From Thauera aromatica K172 (GTDB lineage Bacteria; Pseudomonadota; Gammaproteobacteria; Burkholderiales; Rhodocyclaceae), in the NCBI RefSeq assembly GCF_003030465.1, contig NZ_CP028339.1, positions 806,001 through 870,000 on the forward strand: a stretch of 64,000 bases of DNA, written 5' to 3'. Both the position numbers and the translations under genes were made by a program. Below, in pieces: positions 37,571 through 53,165 of this stretch. A model generated the notes under the pieces. The model was not told the origin of the DNA, searched no databases, and worked only from the letters and a program-made list of their open reading frames with translations. The number at the start of each line of letters is the position of its first letter. The first letter of the stretch is position 1.

Positions 37571-38639
37571 CCTCCCGTTCTTCAGCTCGGCGACACGCCA
37601 GCTTGCCGGACTCGATATTTCGTCTTCATCGGTAAAGCTGGTCGAGCTGTCCGGGACCGACAAGGACGCTTACAAAGTCGAGCGTTACGTGATCGAGCCG
37701 CTGCCGCGCGACACCGTCGCCGATGGCAACATCGTCAAGCTTGAGCCGCTCGGCGAAGCGCTCAAGCGCGCGTTGCGCCGCTTCGGTCCCGGCTTACGCA
37801 ATGTCGCCGTGGCGCTGCCGTCCTCGTCGGTCATCACCAAGAAGATCGTCCTCCCCGAAAGCCTGCGCGAGACCGAAATGGAGTTCGCCGTCGAGGCCGA
37901 GGCCAACCAGTACATTCCGTTCGCCCTCGACGAAGTCAATCTCGATTTTCAGGTGATCGGTCCGGCGCCCGGCGCTCCGGGAGAAGTCGAAGTGATGATT
38001 GCGGCTTCGCGCAAGGACAAGGTCGAGGACCGCGTCGCCGCGGCCCAGGCCGCCGGGCTCAGGGCCGTGATCGTCGATGTCGAGTCGCTCGCCATCGAAT
38101 CCGCGCTCGAGCTCGTGTGCCGGCGGTTGCCGGGCGGCGGCGAGGACCGGGTGATCGCCCTCGTCGACGTCGGCGCGAACGTGATGAACGTCACCATGTT
38201 CCGCAACCATCAGTCGGTGTACTCGCGCGAGCAGGCTTTCGGCGGTTTCCAGCTCACCCAGGACATCGCCCGCCACTATGGCATCGGCCTGGACGAGGCC
38301 GAAGCCGGCAAGCGTGCCGGGGCGCTGCCCGAGACCTATCCGCGCGAGCTGATGCGCCCGTTCATGGACAGCCTCGCGCTCGAAGTGTCGCGCGCGCTGC
38401 AGTTCTTCTTCACGTCCACCCAGTTCAACCGCGTCGATCACGTCGTCCTCGCCGGCGGCTGCGCGGGGATGCCGGGACTGGTCGAGGTGGTGGCGGCGCG
38501 CACCCAGGTTCCCACCGAGCTCGCCAATCCGTTCGCGGGCATGACGCCGGGCGAGCGGGTGCGTCCGCGCAACCTGCTCGCCGACGCGCCTTCGCTGATG
38601 GTGGCCTGCGGCCTCGCGCTGCGGAGGTTCGACGCATGA
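37563..38639 (+). CDS. pilM: Type IV pilus assembly ATPase-like protein PilM
   Basis: A 358-residue actin-like cytoplasmic protein that binds the N-terminus of PilN and joins the alignment complex to the pilus motor. It begins with IDLPFFSSATRQLAGLDISS, and the FtsA-like nucleotide-binding segments are DISSSSVKLVEL (phosphate 1) and VALVDVGANVMNVTMF (phosphate 2), with VVLAGGCAGMPGL later. The start is GTG 37563 with an AAAGGG ribosome binding site nearby. It overlaps pilN by four bases (ATGA). Confidence 0.95.
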   Translation: MIDLPFFSSATRQLAGLDISSSSVKLVELSGTDKDAYKVERYVIEPLPRDTVADGNIVKLEPLGEALKRALRRFGPGLRNVAVALPSSSVITKKIVLPESLRETEMEFAVEAEANQYIPFALDEVNLDFQVIGPAPGAPGEVEVMIAASRKDKVEDRVAAAQAAGLRAVIVDVESLAIESALELVCRRLPGGGEDRVIALVDVGANVMNVTMFRNHQSVYSREQAFGGFQLTQDIARHYGIGLDEAEAGKRAGALPETYPRELMRPFMDSLALEVSRALQFFFTSTQFNRVDHVVLAGGCAGMPGLVEVVAARTQVPTELANPFAGMTPGERVRPRNLLADAPSLMVACGLALRRFDA

Positions 38640-39226
38640 TCCGCCTCAACCTGCTGCCGCATCGCATCGAAAAGCGCCGCCAGCGCCGCCAGCAGTTCTA
38701 TCTGCTGGCGGGGGCGATGGTCGTGCTCGGTGCGCTGATCGGCCTGCTCGTCCATGTCCTGTACGACCTCAGGGTCGAGCGCCAGGACGCGCGCAACGCT
38801 TTTCTCAAGGCCGAAATCGCCCGCATCGACCAGGAAATCGCCGAAATCCGCCGCCTGCGCGAGCAGATCGACGCCATGCTCGCGCGCAAGCAGGTGATCG
38901 AAGCCTTGCAGAGCACGCGCGCCGAAACCGTGCATCTGTTCAACGAACTGGCGCTGAGCCTCCCCGAGGGGGTGTATCTGAAATCGGTCAAGCAGGGCGG
39001 CCGGCGGGTCACCCTGGCCGGCTTCGCCCAGTCCAACGCGCGCGTGTCGCACCTGATGCGCAACCTCGATGCCTCGGCCTTTCTCGAGCAGCCGGTCCTG
39101 ATCGAGACCAAGGCCGCCACCGAAGAGAACCGCCGGGTCAGCGAATTCACCCTCGGCATCGGCATCGCGCCGCCGCAGGCCGAAGCACCCGAACCGCCCC
39201 GCGGCGGCAAGGGAGGAGCGAAATGA
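38636..39226 (+). CDS. pilN: Type IV pilus assembly protein PilN
   Basis: A 196-residue inner-membrane protein. The N-terminal MIRLNLLPHRIEKRRQRRQQ is the PilM-binding motif, followed by one transmembrane helix (about 22-43), a coiled coil rich in Arg and Glu (about 45-90) and a periplasmic ferredoxin-like domain. PilN pairs with PilO. Genes overlap at both ends (ATGA with pilM and with pilO), showing tight coupling. Confidence 0.95.
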   Translation: MIRLNLLPHRIEKRRQRRQQFYLLAGAMVVLGALIGLLVHVLYDLRVERQDARNAFLKAEIARIDQEIAEIRRLREQIDAMLARKQVIEALQSTRAETVHLFNELALSLPEGVYLKSVKQGGRRVTLAGFAQSNARVSHLMRNLDASAFLEQPVLIETKAATEENRRVSEFTLGIGIAPPQAEAPEPPRGGKGGAK

Positions 39227-39939
39227 AGCGCCTGCTGCCGCGCAAGGCCTCTGTGCCCGCTCCGGTCGCACGCAAGCGCCTCACCCGCGCCGATCTGCAG
39301 CGCCTGGCGCAGGACTTCAAGGACCTGGATCCGAACGACCCCGGCCTGTGGCCGCTCGCGCCGCGGCTGGCGGCGGTGCTCGCGTTGCTGCTCGCCACGG
39401 TCGCCGCTTTCTGGTGGTTCGACTGGCGGAGCCAGGCCGAGCGCCTCGAGCGCAGCGCGGCCGAAGAGCTGCAGCTGCGCGAAGGCTGGGTGACGAAGAA
39501 GCGCCAGGCGGTCAACCTGGACGAACATCGCCGTCAGCTGGCGGAGATCGACCGCCAGTTCGGCGCGCTGCTCAAGCAGCTGCCGAACCGGGCGGAAATG
39601 GATTCCCTGCTGTCCGATCTCAATCAGGCCGGCCTGGGGCGCGGCCTGCAATTCGAGCTGTTCAAGCCGGGGGCGGACCTGGTCAAGGAGTTCTATGCCG
39701 AAATGCCGATCGCCATCCGCGTCACCGGCGGCTATCACGAGCTGGGTGAATTCGTCAGCGACATTGCGCGCCTGCCCCGGATCGTCACCCTCAACGACAT
39801 CGCGCTGAAGGTGGGGAAGGACGGCCGGCTCGAGCTCGAGGCGAAGGCGGTGACGTATCGCTACCTCGACGAAGAGGAGCTGGCGCAGCAGCGCCAGGCG
39901 GCACAGGCCGAACAGGCCGCGCGAGGGAAGAAGAAATGA
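39223..39939 (+). CDS. pilO: Type IV pilus assembly protein PilO
   Basis: A 238-residue inner-membrane protein that dimerises with PilN. A basic cytoplasmic tail and the segment LQRLAQDFKDLDPNDPGLWP precede one transmembrane helix (about residues 45-66). A coiled coil follows, then a periplasmic ferredoxin-like domain (IRVTGGYHELGEFVSDIARL). The final residues are Gln/Ala/Lys-rich. It overlaps pilP by four bases. Confidence 0.94.
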   Translation: MKRLLPRKASVPAPVARKRLTRADLQRLAQDFKDLDPNDPGLWPLAPRLAAVLALLLATVAAFWWFDWRSQAERLERSAAEELQLREGWVTKKRQAVNLDEHRRQLAEIDRQFGALLKQLPNRAEMDSLLSDLNQAGLGRGLQFELFKPGADLVKEFYAEMPIAIRVTGGYHELGEFVSDIARLPRIVTLNDIALKVGKDGRLELEAKAVTYRYLDEEELAQQRQAAQAEQAARGKKK

Positions 39940-40454
39940 ACAAGATCGGAGTGCTTGCCGCCTGCCTGCTGCTCGCCGGCTGCGCGGGCGGGGAGCCGGA
40001 CGATCTCCAGTCCTGGATGGCGGCGCAGGTGGGCGGCATGCGCGGCGCCGTGCGCCCGTTGCCCGAGCTGCAGCCCTTCCCGGTGGTGGGGTATGCCGGC
40101 GGACAGGGCGACGATCCGTTCCGCAGCGCGCGCATGGCGCCGCAGCGGGTGTCGGGCAGCAGCGCCGGGCCGGACATGAACCGCCGCCGCGAGCCGCTCG
40201 AAGGCCATGCGCTGGAGACGCTGCAGATGGTCGGGGTGCTGACCCGGGGCGGGGTCACGCATGCGCTGATCCGCGCCGGGAACGCGCTCCACCAGGTGCG
40301 GCCGGGCAATTACCTGGGGCAGGATTTCGGCGTCGTCACCCGGGTCACGGAAAACGAGGTGACGCTGCGCGAGCTGGTCGAGGACGTTTATGGCGACTGG
40401 GTCGAGCGCACCCGTTCGCTGACATTGCAGGAGCGGCAGGAGGCCGGAAAATGA
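39936..40454 (+). CDS. pilP: Type IV pilus assembly lipoprotein PilP
   Basis: A 172-residue lipoprotein. The lipobox is LLLAGCAGGEPDD near residue 17, followed by a disordered linker that binds PilN/PilO and a C-terminal HR-type beta domain (about 85-160; MVGVLTRGGVTHALIRAGNA, then GQDFGVVTRVTENEVTLREL) that contacts PilQ. It overlaps pilQ by four bases. Confidence 0.94.
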   Translation: MNKIGVLAACLLLAGCAGGEPDDLQSWMAAQVGGMRGAVRPLPELQPFPVVGYAGGQGDDPFRSARMAPQRVSGSSAGPDMNRRREPLEGHALETLQMVGVLTRGGVTHALIRAGNALHQVRPGNYLGQDFGVVTRVTENEVTLRELVEDVYGDWVERTRSLTLQERQEAGK

Positions 40455-42619
40455 AACACCGTATCGGAGTGCTGCTGCTGGTCGCGGCCGCTTGCGCAGG
40501 TCTTGCGCCTGTGGCCGCCGTGCGCGCGCAGGAGGCGGAGCAGGTCCGGCCGTCGGGCAACCGCATCGAAGGGCTGGAAGTCGCCGAGCAGGGCGGCGCG
40601 CTCTATGTCCGGGTGAGCCTGAAGGAGGCGCTCACCGAGCTGCCGCCCAGCTTCAGCGTGGCCGAGCCGGCGCGCATCGCTTTCGACTTCGCCGCCACCG
40701 CCAATGCCCTCGGGCGCAGCGTGCAGCGCGTCGAGCAGGGCGATCTGCGCAGCGCCGACATCGTGCAGGTCGGCGACCGCACCCGCCTGGTGCTGAACCT
40801 GGTCAGGATCAGCCCTTACGAGGCGCGCATCGAAGGGCGCGACCTGGTGATCGCGATCTCGCCACGCCTCCCGGCGGCGCAGGCGAGCACGCTTCCGGCG
40901 CCCGAGGGCAACTTCGCCGAGCCTTCCGCGGCGGCGGGGGTGGCCGTTCGCGACGTCAGCTTCCGCCGCGGCAGCGAAGGCGAAGGGCGGGTGGTGGTCG
41001 ATCTGTCGAGCGCCGACGCCGGGATCGACATCCGCCAGCAAGGCGGCGGCCTGGTGGTCGATTTCCTCCAGGCGGCGCTGCCCGAGCATCTGCGCCGGCG
41101 TGCCGACGTCACCGATTTCGCCACCCCGGTGACGTCGATGAGCACGCAGCAGCTCGGTGACCGCGTGCGCCTGAGCGTGACGCCGAACGGCCTGTGGGAG
41201 CACAACGCTTACCAGAGCGATACGCGCTTCGTGCTCGAAATCAGGCGGGTCGTGGAGGACCCGAACAAGCTGGTGCAGGGCTCGCGCGGCCAGTTCCAGG
41301 GGGAAAAGCTGTCGCTGAACTTCCAGGACGTGGATGTGCGCTCGGTGTTGCAGGTGATCGCCGACTTCACCGACTTCAACATCATCACTTCCGACTCCGT
41401 CCAGGGCAGCCTGACCCTGCGCCTGAAGGACGTGCCCTGGGACCAGGCGCTGGACATCATCCTCCAGGCCAAGGGCCTCGACATGCGCAAGAACGGCAAC
41501 GTGATCTGGATCGCTCCGGGCGAAGAGCTCGCCGCGCGCGAGAAGCAGCAACTGGAAGCGAAGGCGCAGATCAGCGACCTCGAACCGCTGCAGACCGAAA
41601 GCTTTCAGATCAACTATCACAAGGCCAAGGAGATCTTCGATTTCCTCAAGAGCAAGGACCAGACCCTGCTCTCCAAGCGCGGTACGGTCGTCGTCGACGA
41701 GCGCAGCAACAAGGTCTTCGTCACCGACGTCGGCTCGCGCCTGCAGGCGCTGCGCCGGCTGGTGCAGGAAATCGATGTCGCGCCGCGCCAGGTGCTGATC
41801 GAGGCGCGGATCGTCGAGGCGAGCAAGACCTTCGCCCGCGACCTGGGCGTGCGTCTGGGCTTCGGCAGCCGTGGCTACGCTTCGCTCGGCAACGGGGCGA
41901 AGATCGGTTTCGGCAACTCGGAGTTCGTTTCCCTGGTTCCTGACGAAGAGACGGGGGGGGTGAAGATCGACCGCACGGGCGACTACCCGATCACCGACAT
42001 GATGCAGATGGTCGGCGAGTCGGTGAAGGTCGGTGGTGGCGATTTTATGCCGAAAGGTTATGGTGCGCTGAACCTGACGCTGTTCAACAAAGGCCTGACC
42101 CGTTTCCTCAACCTCGAGCTGCAGGCGCTCGAATCCGACGGCCGGGGCCGGATCGTGTCCAGCCCGCGCGTGCTGACGGCCAACCAGGTCGAGGCTTCGA
42201 TCGAGCAGGGCACCGAGATTCCCTACCAGGAAGCGACCAGCTCGGGCGCGACCAACGTCGAGTTCAAGAAGGCCGTGCTGTCGTTGAAGGTGAAGCCGCA
42301 GATCACTCCCGACGGCCGCCTGCAGCTGGCGATCGAGGTCAACAAGGACCGGCCGATGTACGAGAACATGCTGCTCGGCGTGCCGCCGATCGAAACCAAG
42401 AACGTCAAGAGCGAGGTCCTGATCGAGAACGGCGGCACCGTCGTCATCGGCGGGATCTACGAGGAAGAGGAGGCCAGCGGCGTCGATCAGGTGCCGCTGC
42501 TGGGCGACATTCCGGTCGTGGGCAACCTGTTCAAGTCGCGGACCAGCGTATCCAACCGCAAGGAGCTGCTCGTGTTCATCACGCCGCGCATCGTCGCCGA
42601 TACGCTGACCCTGCGATAA
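40451..42619 (+). CDS. pilQ: Type IV pilus secretin PilQ
   Basis: A 722-residue outer-membrane secretin through which the pilus passes. After a signal peptide (about 1-27) come two AMIN peptidoglycan-binding domains, an STN/N0 domain ([20 protein letters not shown]), an N1 domain ([14 protein letters not shown]), and the secretin core ending in [16 protein letters not shown]. The length is typical. It closes the pilMNOPQ operon and is followed by an intrinsic terminator. Confidence 0.95.
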   Translation: MKHRIGVLLLVAAACAGLAPVAAVRAQEAEQVRPSGNRIEGLEVAEQGGALYVRVSLKEALTELPPSFSVAEPARIAFDFAATANALGRSVQRVEQGDLRSADIVQVGDRTRLVLNLVRISPYEARIEGRDLVIAISPRLPAAQASTLPAPEGNFAEPSAAAGVAVRDVSFRRGSEGEGRVVVDLSSADAGIDIRQQGGGLVVDFLQAALPEHLRRRADVTDFATPVTSMSTQQLGDRVRLSVTPNGLWEHNAYQSDTRFVLEIRRVVEDPNKLVQGSRGQFQGEKLSLNFQDVDVRSVLQVIADFTDFNIITSDSVQGSLTLRLKDVPWDQALDIILQAKGLDMRKNGNVIWIAPGEELAAREKQQLEAKAQISDLEPLQTESFQINYHKAKEIFDFLKSKDQTLLSKRGTVVVDERSNKVFVTDVGSRLQALRRLVQEIDVAPRQVLIEARIVEASKTFARDLGVRLGFGSRGYASLGNGAKIGFGNSEFVSLVPDEETGGVKIDRTGDYPITDMMQMVGESVKVGGGDFMPKGYGALNLTLFNKGLTRFLNLELQALESDGRGRIVSSPRVLTANQVEASIEQGTEIPYQEATSSGATNVEFKKAVLSLKVKPQITPDGRLQLAIEVNKDRPMYENMLLGVPPIETKNVKSEVLIENGGTVVIGGIYEEEEASGVDQVPLLGDIPVVGNLFKSRTSVSNRKELLVFITPRIVADTLTLR

Positions 42620-42633
42620 GCCCTCCGCTCTGC

Positions 42634-42642
42634 TGATACAAT
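42634..42642 (+). promoter_or_regulatory. Extended -10 promoter candidate for aroK
   Basis: TGATACAAT fits an extended -10 (TG-n-TACAAT) with no recognisable -35. It lies just ahead of the pilQ terminator and 60 bases before aroK. Confidence 0.4.
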
Positions 42643-42647
42643 GCCCG

Positions 42648-42680
42648 GGCGGGCCTCCCGAGAGGGGCCCGCCTTTTTTT
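42648..42680 (+). terminator. Intrinsic terminator after pilQ
   Basis: GGCGGGCC (42648-42655) pairs with GGCCCGCC (42666-42673) in an 8-bp stem with a 10-base loop, followed by seven T. It ends the pilMNOPQ transcript and lies between that operon and aroK. Confidence 0.85.
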
Positions 42681-42702
42681 CTCGACTTCCGGCGAATCGC
42701 GT

Positions 42703-43233
42703 GTGAGCTGTCTGATACTGATCGGCATGATGGGTGCCGGCAAGACCACGGTCGGCAAGGAACTGGCGCGGCGGCGCAAGGCGCGCTTCGCCGACTGCGA
42801 CCACGAGATCGTCGCCCGCACCGGAGTGAGCATCCCGACGATCTTCGAGATCGAAGGCGAAGCCGGCTTCCGCAGGCGCGAGACGCAGATGATCGACGAG
42901 CTCACCCGCCAGCCCGACCTCGTCATCGCCACCGGCGGCGGCGTGGTGACGACGCCGGCCAACCGCGCACTGATGCGCGAGCGCGGCATCGTCATCTACC
43001 TCAACGTGCCGCCGCAGATCCTCTACGAACGCACCCGCCACGACCGCAACCGCCCGCTGCTGCAGGTGGACGACCCGCGCCAGCGCATCACCGAGCTGTA
43101 CCAGCAGCGCGACCCCCTGTACCGCGAAGTGGCCGACCTCGTCGTCGACGGCGGGCGCGGCAATCCCGGCACCATGGTGCGGCTGATCGAAACCGCCCTC
43201 CAGACTTTCCACAAGAGCCCATGCAAACCCTGA
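42703..43233 (+). CDS. aroK: Shikimate kinase
   Basis: A 176-residue enzyme that phosphorylates shikimate at position 3. Walker A is [17 protein letters not shown], the shikimate-binding Asp and Arg are in [11 protein letters not shown] and [13 protein letters not shown], and the GGG motif is [13 protein letters not shown]. The start is GTG 42703. It overlaps aroB by 13 bases, so the pair is translationally coupled. Confidence 0.94.
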   Translation: MSCLILIGMMGAGKTTVGKELARRRKARFADCDHEIVARTGVSIPTIFEIEGEAGFRRRETQMIDELTRQPDLVIATGGGVVTTPANRALMRERGIVIYLNVPPQILYERTRHDRNRPLLQVDDPRQRITELYQQRDPLYREVADLVVDGGRGNPGTMVRLIETALQTFHKSPCKP

Positions 43234-44303
43234 ACGTTGCCCTCGGCGATCGCGCCTATCCGATCCACATCGGCCGCGGCCTGCTCGGCCGCGCCGAGCT
43301 CGTCCTGGCGCGGCTGAAGACGCCGCGGGTGGCGATCGTCACCAACGACACCGTCGGCCCGCTCTACCTCGGCGGACTGCGCGCCGCGCTCGAGCAGGCG
43401 GGCGTGAACGTGAGCGTGGTGAGCCTGCCCGACGGCGAGGCGTACAAGACCTGGGAAACACTGAACCGCATCTTCGACATGCTGCTCACCGAGCGCTGCG
43501 AACGTTCGACCACGCTGGTCGCGCTCGGCGGCGGGGTGGTCGGCGACATGGGCGGCTTTGCCGCCGCCTGCTACCAGCGCGGGATGCCCTTCATCCAGAT
43601 TCCGACGACCCTGCTCGCGCAGGTCGACTCCTCGGTCGGCGGCAAGACCGCGATCAACCATCCGCTGGGCAAGAACATGATCGGCGCCTTCTACCAGCCC
43701 CGGCTGGTGCTGGCCGACATCGACACCCTGGCGACGCTGCCCGATCGCGAACTGGCCGCCGGCCTCGCCGAAGTGATCAAGTACGGCCTGATCCGCGATT
43801 CCGACTTCCTCGCCTGGCTGGAAGCAAGCCTCGAACGCCTGCGCGCGCGCGACCCGGAGGCGCTGATGTACGCCATCGAGCGCTCCTGCCGCAACAAGGC
43901 CGAAGTGGTGGCGGCCGACGAGACCGAGCAGGGCGAACGCGCCCTGCTCAACCTCGGCCACACCTTCGGCCACGCCATCGAGACCGGCCTCGGCTACGGC
44001 GAATGGCTGCATGGCGAGGCGGTGGCGGCGGGTACGATGATGGCCGCCGAACTGTCGCGCCGCCTCGGCTGGCTCGCCGCGGGCGATGTCGACCGGATCG
44101 AGGCGCTGTTCGTGCGGGCGAAGCTGCCGGTGTGGGGACCGAAGCTGGGCGCGGCGCGCTATCTCGCGCTGATGGCACACGACAAGAAGGTCGAGGCCGG
44201 GCGCCTGCGCCTCGTGCTGCTGCACGCGCTCGGCCGTGCGCGGGTGCACGGCGAGGCGGCGCTGAGCGAGATCGCCGCGGCGATCGAGGCACGCTGCCGC
44301 TGA
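43221..44303 (+). CDS. aroB: 3-dehydroquinate synthase
   Basis: A 360-residue NAD- and metal-dependent enzyme that forms dehydroquinate from DAHP, the second shikimate step. Signature segments: [56 protein letters not shown] with the catalytic Lys, and the metal-binding His region [16 protein letters not shown] followed by [12 protein letters not shown]. The gene follows aroK with overlap and precedes dgt by 80 bases. Confidence 0.95.
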   Translation: MQTLNVALGDRAYPIHIGRGLLGRAELVLARLKTPRVAIVTNDTVGPLYLGGLRAALEQAGVNVSVVSLPDGEAYKTWETLNRIFDMLLTERCERSTTLVALGGGVVGDMGGFAAACYQRGMPFIQIPTTLLAQVDSSVGGKTAINHPLGKNMIGAFYQPRLVLADIDTLATLPDRELAAGLAEVIKYGLIRDSDFLAWLEASLERLRARDPEALMYAIERSCRNKAEVVAADETEQGERALLNLGHTFGHAIETGLGYGEWLHGEAVAAGTMMAAELSRRLGWLAAGDVDRIEALFVRAKLPVWGPKLGAARYLALMAHDKKVEAGRLRLVLLHALGRARVHGEAALSEIAAAIEARCR

Positions 44304-44383
44304 GTCCGGGCCGCCCCCGATCGGGGAGGCCTCCTGCACAAACGACGGGAACCGCGATCGACTTCGGCCCGGAGGAAAACCGC

Positions 44384-45508
44384 ATGCTTCAGCTCGCACC
44401 CTACGCCGTCACCGAAGCCGCTTCCCGCGGCCGCCAGCACGACGAGCCGGCGCCGGTCGCGCGCGGCCAGTTCCAGCGCGACCGCGACCGCATCGTCCAT
44501 TCCACTGCCTTCCGCCGCCTCGAATACAAGACCCAGGTGTTCGTGAACCACGAGGGCGACCTGTTCCGCACCCGCCTCACCCACAGCATCGAGGTCGCCC
44601 AGATCACCCGCGGCATCGCCCGCCAGCTCGGCCTCAACGAGGACCTCGCCGAAGCCGTCGCCCTCGCCCACGACCTCGGCCATACCCCGTTCGGCCACGC
44701 CGGCCAGGAAGCGCTGAACGCCTGCATGAAGGAGTACGGCGGCTTCGAGCATAACCTGCAGTCGCTGCGCACTGTCGATCTGCTGGAAGATCGCTATGCC
44801 GCATTCGACGGCCTGAACCTGATGTTCGAGACCCGCGAAGGTATCCTCAAGCACTGCTCGCGCGCCAACGCGCTGCGCCTCGGCGAGCTCGGCGAGCGCT
44901 TCCTCGATGGCACCCAGCCTTCGCTCGAAGCCCAGCTCGCCAACCTCGCCGACGAGATCGCCTATAACAACCACGATGTCGATGACGGCCTGCGTTCGGG
45001 GCTGATCACGCTCGCGCAGCTCGAGGACGTGAGCCTGTTCGCCACTCAGCGCCGCGAAGTCGAAGCGCGCTGGCCGGGCCTGTCGGGGCGCAAGCTGATC
45101 AACGAGACGGTGCGCCGGATGATCCAGCTGATGGTGATCGATCTCATCGCCCAGACCCGTGCCAACCTCGCCGCCAGCGGCGTACGGAGCCTCGCCGACG
45201 TGCGCGCCGCCGGCCGCCTGGTGGCCTACTCCGACGCCCTGCTGCCGCGCCTGCGCGAACTGAAGACTTTCCTCCACCAGAAGCTGTACCGCCATTACCA
45301 GGTGCTGCGCATGACCAACAAGGCGCGGCGTATCGTTTCCGAGCTGTTCGATGCCTTCATGGCCGACCCCCACATCCTGCCGCCGCAGTACCAGGCGATG
45401 GCGCGCGAGGACACGCCGCGGGCGATCGCAGACTACATCGCCGGGATGACCGACCGCTACGCGATGAAGGAGCACCGCCGGCTGTTCGCGGTGGGCGAGA
45501 TCCACTGA
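44384..45508 (+). CDS. dgt: dGTP triphosphohydrolase-like protein
   Basis: A 374-residue HD-domain enzyme that hydrolyses dNTPs to nucleosides and triphosphate. The HD motif is seen in [18 protein letters not shown] and [18 protein letters not shown], and the metal-binding set is completed by [14 protein letters not shown]. The N-terminal [20 protein letters not shown] is typical. The length fits the type-2 dGTPase-like group rather than the longer E. coli enzyme. ATG 44384 has a GGAGGAA ribosome binding site. The pilQ-aroK-aroB-dgt-gltB order is conserved in related bacteria. Confidence 0.9.
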   Translation: MLQLAPYAVTEAASRGRQHDEPAPVARGQFQRDRDRIVHSTAFRRLEYKTQVFVNHEGDLFRTRLTHSIEVAQITRGIARQLGLNEDLAEAVALAHDLGHTPFGHAGQEALNACMKEYGGFEHNLQSLRTVDLLEDRYAAFDGLNLMFETREGILKHCSRANALRLGELGERFLDGTQPSLEAQLANLADEIAYNNHDVDDGLRSGLITLAQLEDVSLFATQRREVEARWPGLSGRKLINETVRRMIQLMVIDLIAQTRANLAASGVRSLADVRAAGRLVAYSDALLPRLRELKTFLHQKLYRHYQVLRMTNKARRIVSELFDAFMADPHILPPQYQAMAREDTPRAIADYIAGMTDRYAMKEHRRLFAVGEIH

Positions 45509-45606
45509 AGGCGCAGTGCCGGATGCGGCCGGCGGCAGAGGGCGGAACGAGGGCGCACCCCTCGCGGATGCTGCGGGGCGCGCTCGTGCCGCAGTGCAAA
45601 AACTCC

Positions 45607-45635
45607 TTGAACCCTGGAGTTCTCGGGCGTATAGT
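45607..45635 (+). promoter_or_regulatory. Predicted sigma70 promoter of gltB
   Basis: TTGAAC (45607-45612) and TATAGT (45630-45635) are separated by exactly 17 bases, the best sigma70 match in the window. Transcription would start near 45642, giving a leader of about 230 bases before gltB that holds an NtrC-like palindrome and an intrinsic terminator. Confidence 0.7.
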
Positions 45636-45726
45636 TTTTTTGTCAACAGCGAGGCTGGTGGCGGTGTCCAAAATGGTGCATGCGGAGCTTCCGCTCCTGC
45701 GGTCCTGGTCATCAAACAGTTGTTTT

Positions 45727-45743
45727 TGCACCAGTCTGGTGCA
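45727..45743. promoter_or_regulatory. Perfect NtrC-type binding palindrome
   Basis: TGCACC-AGTCT-GGTGCA matches the NtrC consensus (TGCACC-N5-GGTGCA) in all twelve arm positions. A second half site GGTGCA lies at 45675-45680. Both are downstream of the predicted sigma70 start, so NtrC, if it binds, would more likely repress or modulate than activate that promoter. The palindrome can also fold as a hairpin in the RNA. Confidence 0.6.
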
Positions 45744-45749
45744 AATCAC

Positions 45750-45779
45750 AAAGCCGGTGCGCGCGCGCCCGGCTTTTTT
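45750..45779 (+). terminator. Intrinsic terminator inside the gltB leader
   Basis: AAAGCCGG (45750-45757) pairs with CCGGCTTT (45769-45776) around an 11-base GC-alternating loop, followed by a T run to 45779. It lies 90 bases before the gltB start and about 110-140 bases after the predicted transcription start. It could be an attenuator of gltBD or the end of a short RNA. Confidence 0.65.
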
Positions 45780-45869
45780 GTGCGCGTTCGGTTTATCAGG
45801 CCTTCCGGTTTGAAAGGCCTTTGTCGGCCCCCATGCGCGTGATCTTGCGTGTCGTTTGAGGAATAGAAG

Positions 45870-52031
<6,162 letters not shown>

Positions 52032-52054
52032 GGGGCTGTCCTCAGTGGCGTTCG

Positions 52055-52086
52055 GGGCGGTCTGCGGACCGCCTTTTCCTTTTTTG
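52055..52086 (+). terminator. Intrinsic terminator after gltD
   Basis: GGCGGTC (52056-52062) pairs with GACCGCC (52067-52073) around a four-base loop, followed by TTTTCC and six T. It terminates the gltBD transcript; the next gene starts 26 bases later. Confidence 0.85.
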
Positions 52087-52111
52087 ATTCAAGCACAAGG
52101 CCTGCCTGCGA

Positions 52112-53074
52112 ATGCTGGACATCCTCGCCATCACCACGCCCGTCTTCGTCCTGATCGCGGTCGGCTTCGGTGCGGTGCGCACCGGCCTGTTCTCCACCGC
52201 CGACGTCCGTGCGCTGGGGCGTTTCGTGATCCAGTTCGCGCTGCCGGCGCTGCTGTTCAAAACGCTGTCGCAGCGCAGCTTCGGCGAGATCATGAACCTG
52301 CGCTTCATCCTCGCCTACCTGCTCGGCTCGCTGCTGGCCTGTGTCGCGGCGGCCCTGTTCGCCCGCTACGTGAAAAAGCATGCGCCGCTGAGCGCGGTCT
52401 TCGTCGGCATGGGCAGCTCGATGTCGAACAGCATCTTCCTCGGCCTGCCGATTGCCCTCCAGGTGATCGGGCCGGTGGCGTCGGTGATCGTCGCCCTGGT
52501 GGTGATGGTGGAGAACCTGCTGATGCTGCCGCTGCTGCTGGCGGCCGCGGAAAGTCTGGGCAAGCCGGGCCTGGGCCTGTTGCCTGCGTTGCGGCGGATC
52601 TTCGAGCGGCTGCTGAAAAATCCGCTGGTGATTGCGATCAGTGCGGGCTTTGCCGCCTCGCTCCTCGAACTGGCGATCCCGGCGCCGGTGGCGAGGGCGA
52701 TCGACCTGCTGTCGGTGACTTCGGCGGGCGTGGCGCTGTTCGTCGTCGGTGGCAACCTGGTCCGTATCCCGGTCGGTGGCCTGCTCGGCGACGTCGGCCT
52801 GATCAGCTTCGCCAAGCTCGTCCTCCACCCGGCGGCGGTCGTCCTCGCGCTGTGGCTCGTCCCCGGTGTCGATCCCGCCTACCAGGCGGGAGCGGTGCTG
52901 ATCGCCTGTGTGCCGATGTTGAGCATCTACCCGATCCTCGGCCAGCAATACGGCCTCGAGAGCCTGTGCTCGGCGGCACTGGTGGCGACCACGGTGGCTT
53001 CCTTCATTACCGTCGCGTTGTGGATCTGGGCCGTCGGCCAGGCCGGGCTGCTGGCCGCGAGCGCTCCCGGCTGA
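52112..53074 (+). CDS. AEC-family (auxin efflux carrier-like) transporter
   Basis: A 320-residue inner-membrane protein with about ten hydrophobic segments in two five-helix repeats. The stretches [20 protein letters not shown] and [20 protein letters not shown], the latter holding the helix-breaking Asn/Pro crossover region, are characteristic of the AEC/MdcF-like family. Such proteins carry malonate, malate or other organic acids; the substrate cannot be assigned. It stands between gltBD and aroQ, both in the same direction. Confidence 0.87.
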   Translation: MLDILAITTPVFVLIAVGFGAVRTGLFSTADVRALGRFVIQFALPALLFKTLSQRSFGEIMNLRFILAYLLGSLLACVAAALFARYVKKHAPLSAVFVGMGSSMSNSIFLGLPIALQVIGPVASVIVALVVMVENLLMLPLLLAAAESLGKPGLGLLPALRRIFERLLKNPLVIAISAGFAASLLELAIPAPVARAIDLLSVTSAGVALFVVGGNLVRIPVGGLLGDVGLISFAKLVLHPAAVVLALWLVPGVDPAYQAGAVLIACVPMLSIYPILGQQYGLESLCSAALVATTVASFITVALWIWAVGQAGLLAASAPG

Positions 53075-53082
53075 AGCGAAGC

Positions 53083-53091
53083 TGATACAGT
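53083..53091 (+). promoter_or_regulatory. Extended -10 promoter candidate for aroQ
   Basis: TGATACAGT matches an extended -10 and is nearly identical to the one before aroK; no -35 is visible. It lies 75 bases before the aroQ start. Confidence 0.35.
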
Positions 53092-53165
53092 GCGAGCCTG
53101 CCGCCGGGGCAGGCGGCGGACGCTTTCGGGCACTTTCCCACCTTCATCGATCAGGAGCGACCGGC

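Noticed and set aside
45673-45813. A 46-codon leader peptide in the gltB leader spanning the terminator
   Set aside because: It has no convincing ribosome binding site and no run of a regulatory amino acid; too weak to call, although ribosome profiling could revive it.
45500-45869. A sigma54 (-24/-12) promoter to go with the NtrC site before gltB
   Set aside because: I looked for the GG-N10-GC pattern with TGGCAC/TTGC context and found none at correct spacing; the clear promoter is sigma70-like.
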